Below, one piece after another: positions 6,289-6,373 of a stretch of 6,373 nt of DNA (positions are counted from its first letter, which is position 1; the number at the start of each line of letters is the position of its first letter). Both the position numbers and the translations under genes were made by a program. Source of the stretch: an uncultured Collinsella sp. (GTDB lineage Bacteria; Actinomycetota; Coriobacteriia; Coriobacteriales; Coriobacteriaceae); NCBI GenBank assembly GCA_900554495.1, contig USHR01000107.1, positions 1-6,373 on the forward strand. Reading direction: 5' to 3'. The notes beneath the pieces were generated by a model, which saw nothing but the letters and a program-made list of their open reading frames with translations, was not told where the DNA came from and did no database searches.

Positions 6289-6373
6289 ATGATTGAAACT
6301 GAGAACAAGGTGTATGCCCGTCGTTGCGAAAGCCACGTCGAGGCCCTGCGCGCCGCAGTGCCGGGCGCTATCG
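6289..6373 (+). CDS. hyfG: Start of hydrogenase-4 large (catalytic) subunit G, 3'-truncated by the window
   Basis: Twenty-eight codons are visible, opening with MIETENKVYARRCESHVEAL and going on to RAAVPGAI before the window ends. The frame is open to the edge. In HyfG/HycE the protein begins with a NuoC-like domain and goes on to the NuoD-like domain that holds the [NiFe] centre. The short pattern here, an amphipathic helix ending in LRAAVPGAI, resembles the E. coli HyfG N-terminus, where a similar ALxxxFPGAV occurs. The call rests mainly on position (directly after hyfF, as in E. coli), the ribosome binding site and this short similarity. The cysteine motifs that bind nickel lie far beyond the window and cannot be checked. 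Confidence 0.75.
   Translation, partial: MIETENKVYARRCESHVEALRAAVPGAI

Noticed and set aside
5254..6336. A 360-residue open frame on the minus strand opposite hyfF
   Set aside because: It has the same charged, His/Asp/Glu/Gly-rich shadow composition, and no convincing ribosome binding site or family motif.
1..6373. A nuo (complex I) or mrp antiporter operon
   Set aside because: The order B-C-D-E-F-G, the 217-residue HyfE with its MENGSH motif, the short HyfC and the absence of NuoJ-, NuoI- or MrpE/F/G-type genes fit hydrogenase-4 instead.

Overview
The window lies inside one operon read on the + strand. It encodes the membrane arm of a hydrogenase-4 (Hyf) type, complex I-related group 4 [NiFe] hydrogenase. 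Gene order is hyfB (5' end missing), hyfC, hyfD, hyfE, hyfF and the first 28 codons of hyfG, the same order as in the E. coli hyf operon. The presence of D, E and F subunits separates it from the smaller hydrogenase-3 (Hyc) type, and the order and motifs separate it from a nuo (complex I) or mrp operon.

Layout: 1-1646 hyfB (NuoL/M/N-like antiporter subunit, C-terminal part); 1659-2585 hyfC (NuoH-like membrane anchor); 2601-4058 hyfD (second antiporter-like subunit); 4069-4722 hyfE (small subunit whose C-terminal half resembles NuoK); 4726-6285 hyfF (third antiporter-like subunit); 6289-6373 start of hyfG (NuoC-like N-terminus of the large hydrogenase subunit). Gaps between genes are only 3-15 bases. 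Each downstream gene has a purine-rich Shine-Dalgarno, three of which overlap the preceding stop codon and one of which lies inside the preceding gene. This points to a single polycistronic mRNA with coupled translation. I see no promoter, terminator, RNA gene, mobile element or CRISPR array, and there is no gene-free stretch.

How the genes work together (family knowledge): HyfC and HyfE anchor the soluble hydrogenase module (HyfG large subunit, HyfI small subunit, HyfA/HyfH ferredoxin-like subunits, expected outside the window) to three proton-translocating subunits, HyfB, HyfD and HyfF. In the best known arrangement a formate dehydrogenase feeds electrons to the hydrogenase, which reduces protons to H2 while the membrane arm may move ions. 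The electron donor here cannot be told from this window. All three antiporter-like subunits keep the Glu/Lys residues linked to proton transfer, so the arm looks intact.

Organism: the DNA is GC-rich (roughly 60-65% by eye) with strong G/C preference at third codon positions and strong Shine-Dalgarno sequences. This, with the overall feel of the proteins, suggests a high-GC anaerobe, possibly a gut Coriobacteriia such as Collinsella. That is a guess from composition, not a demonstrated assignment. I found no clear sign of a previously undescribed system; the points worth a second look concern details of a known one.
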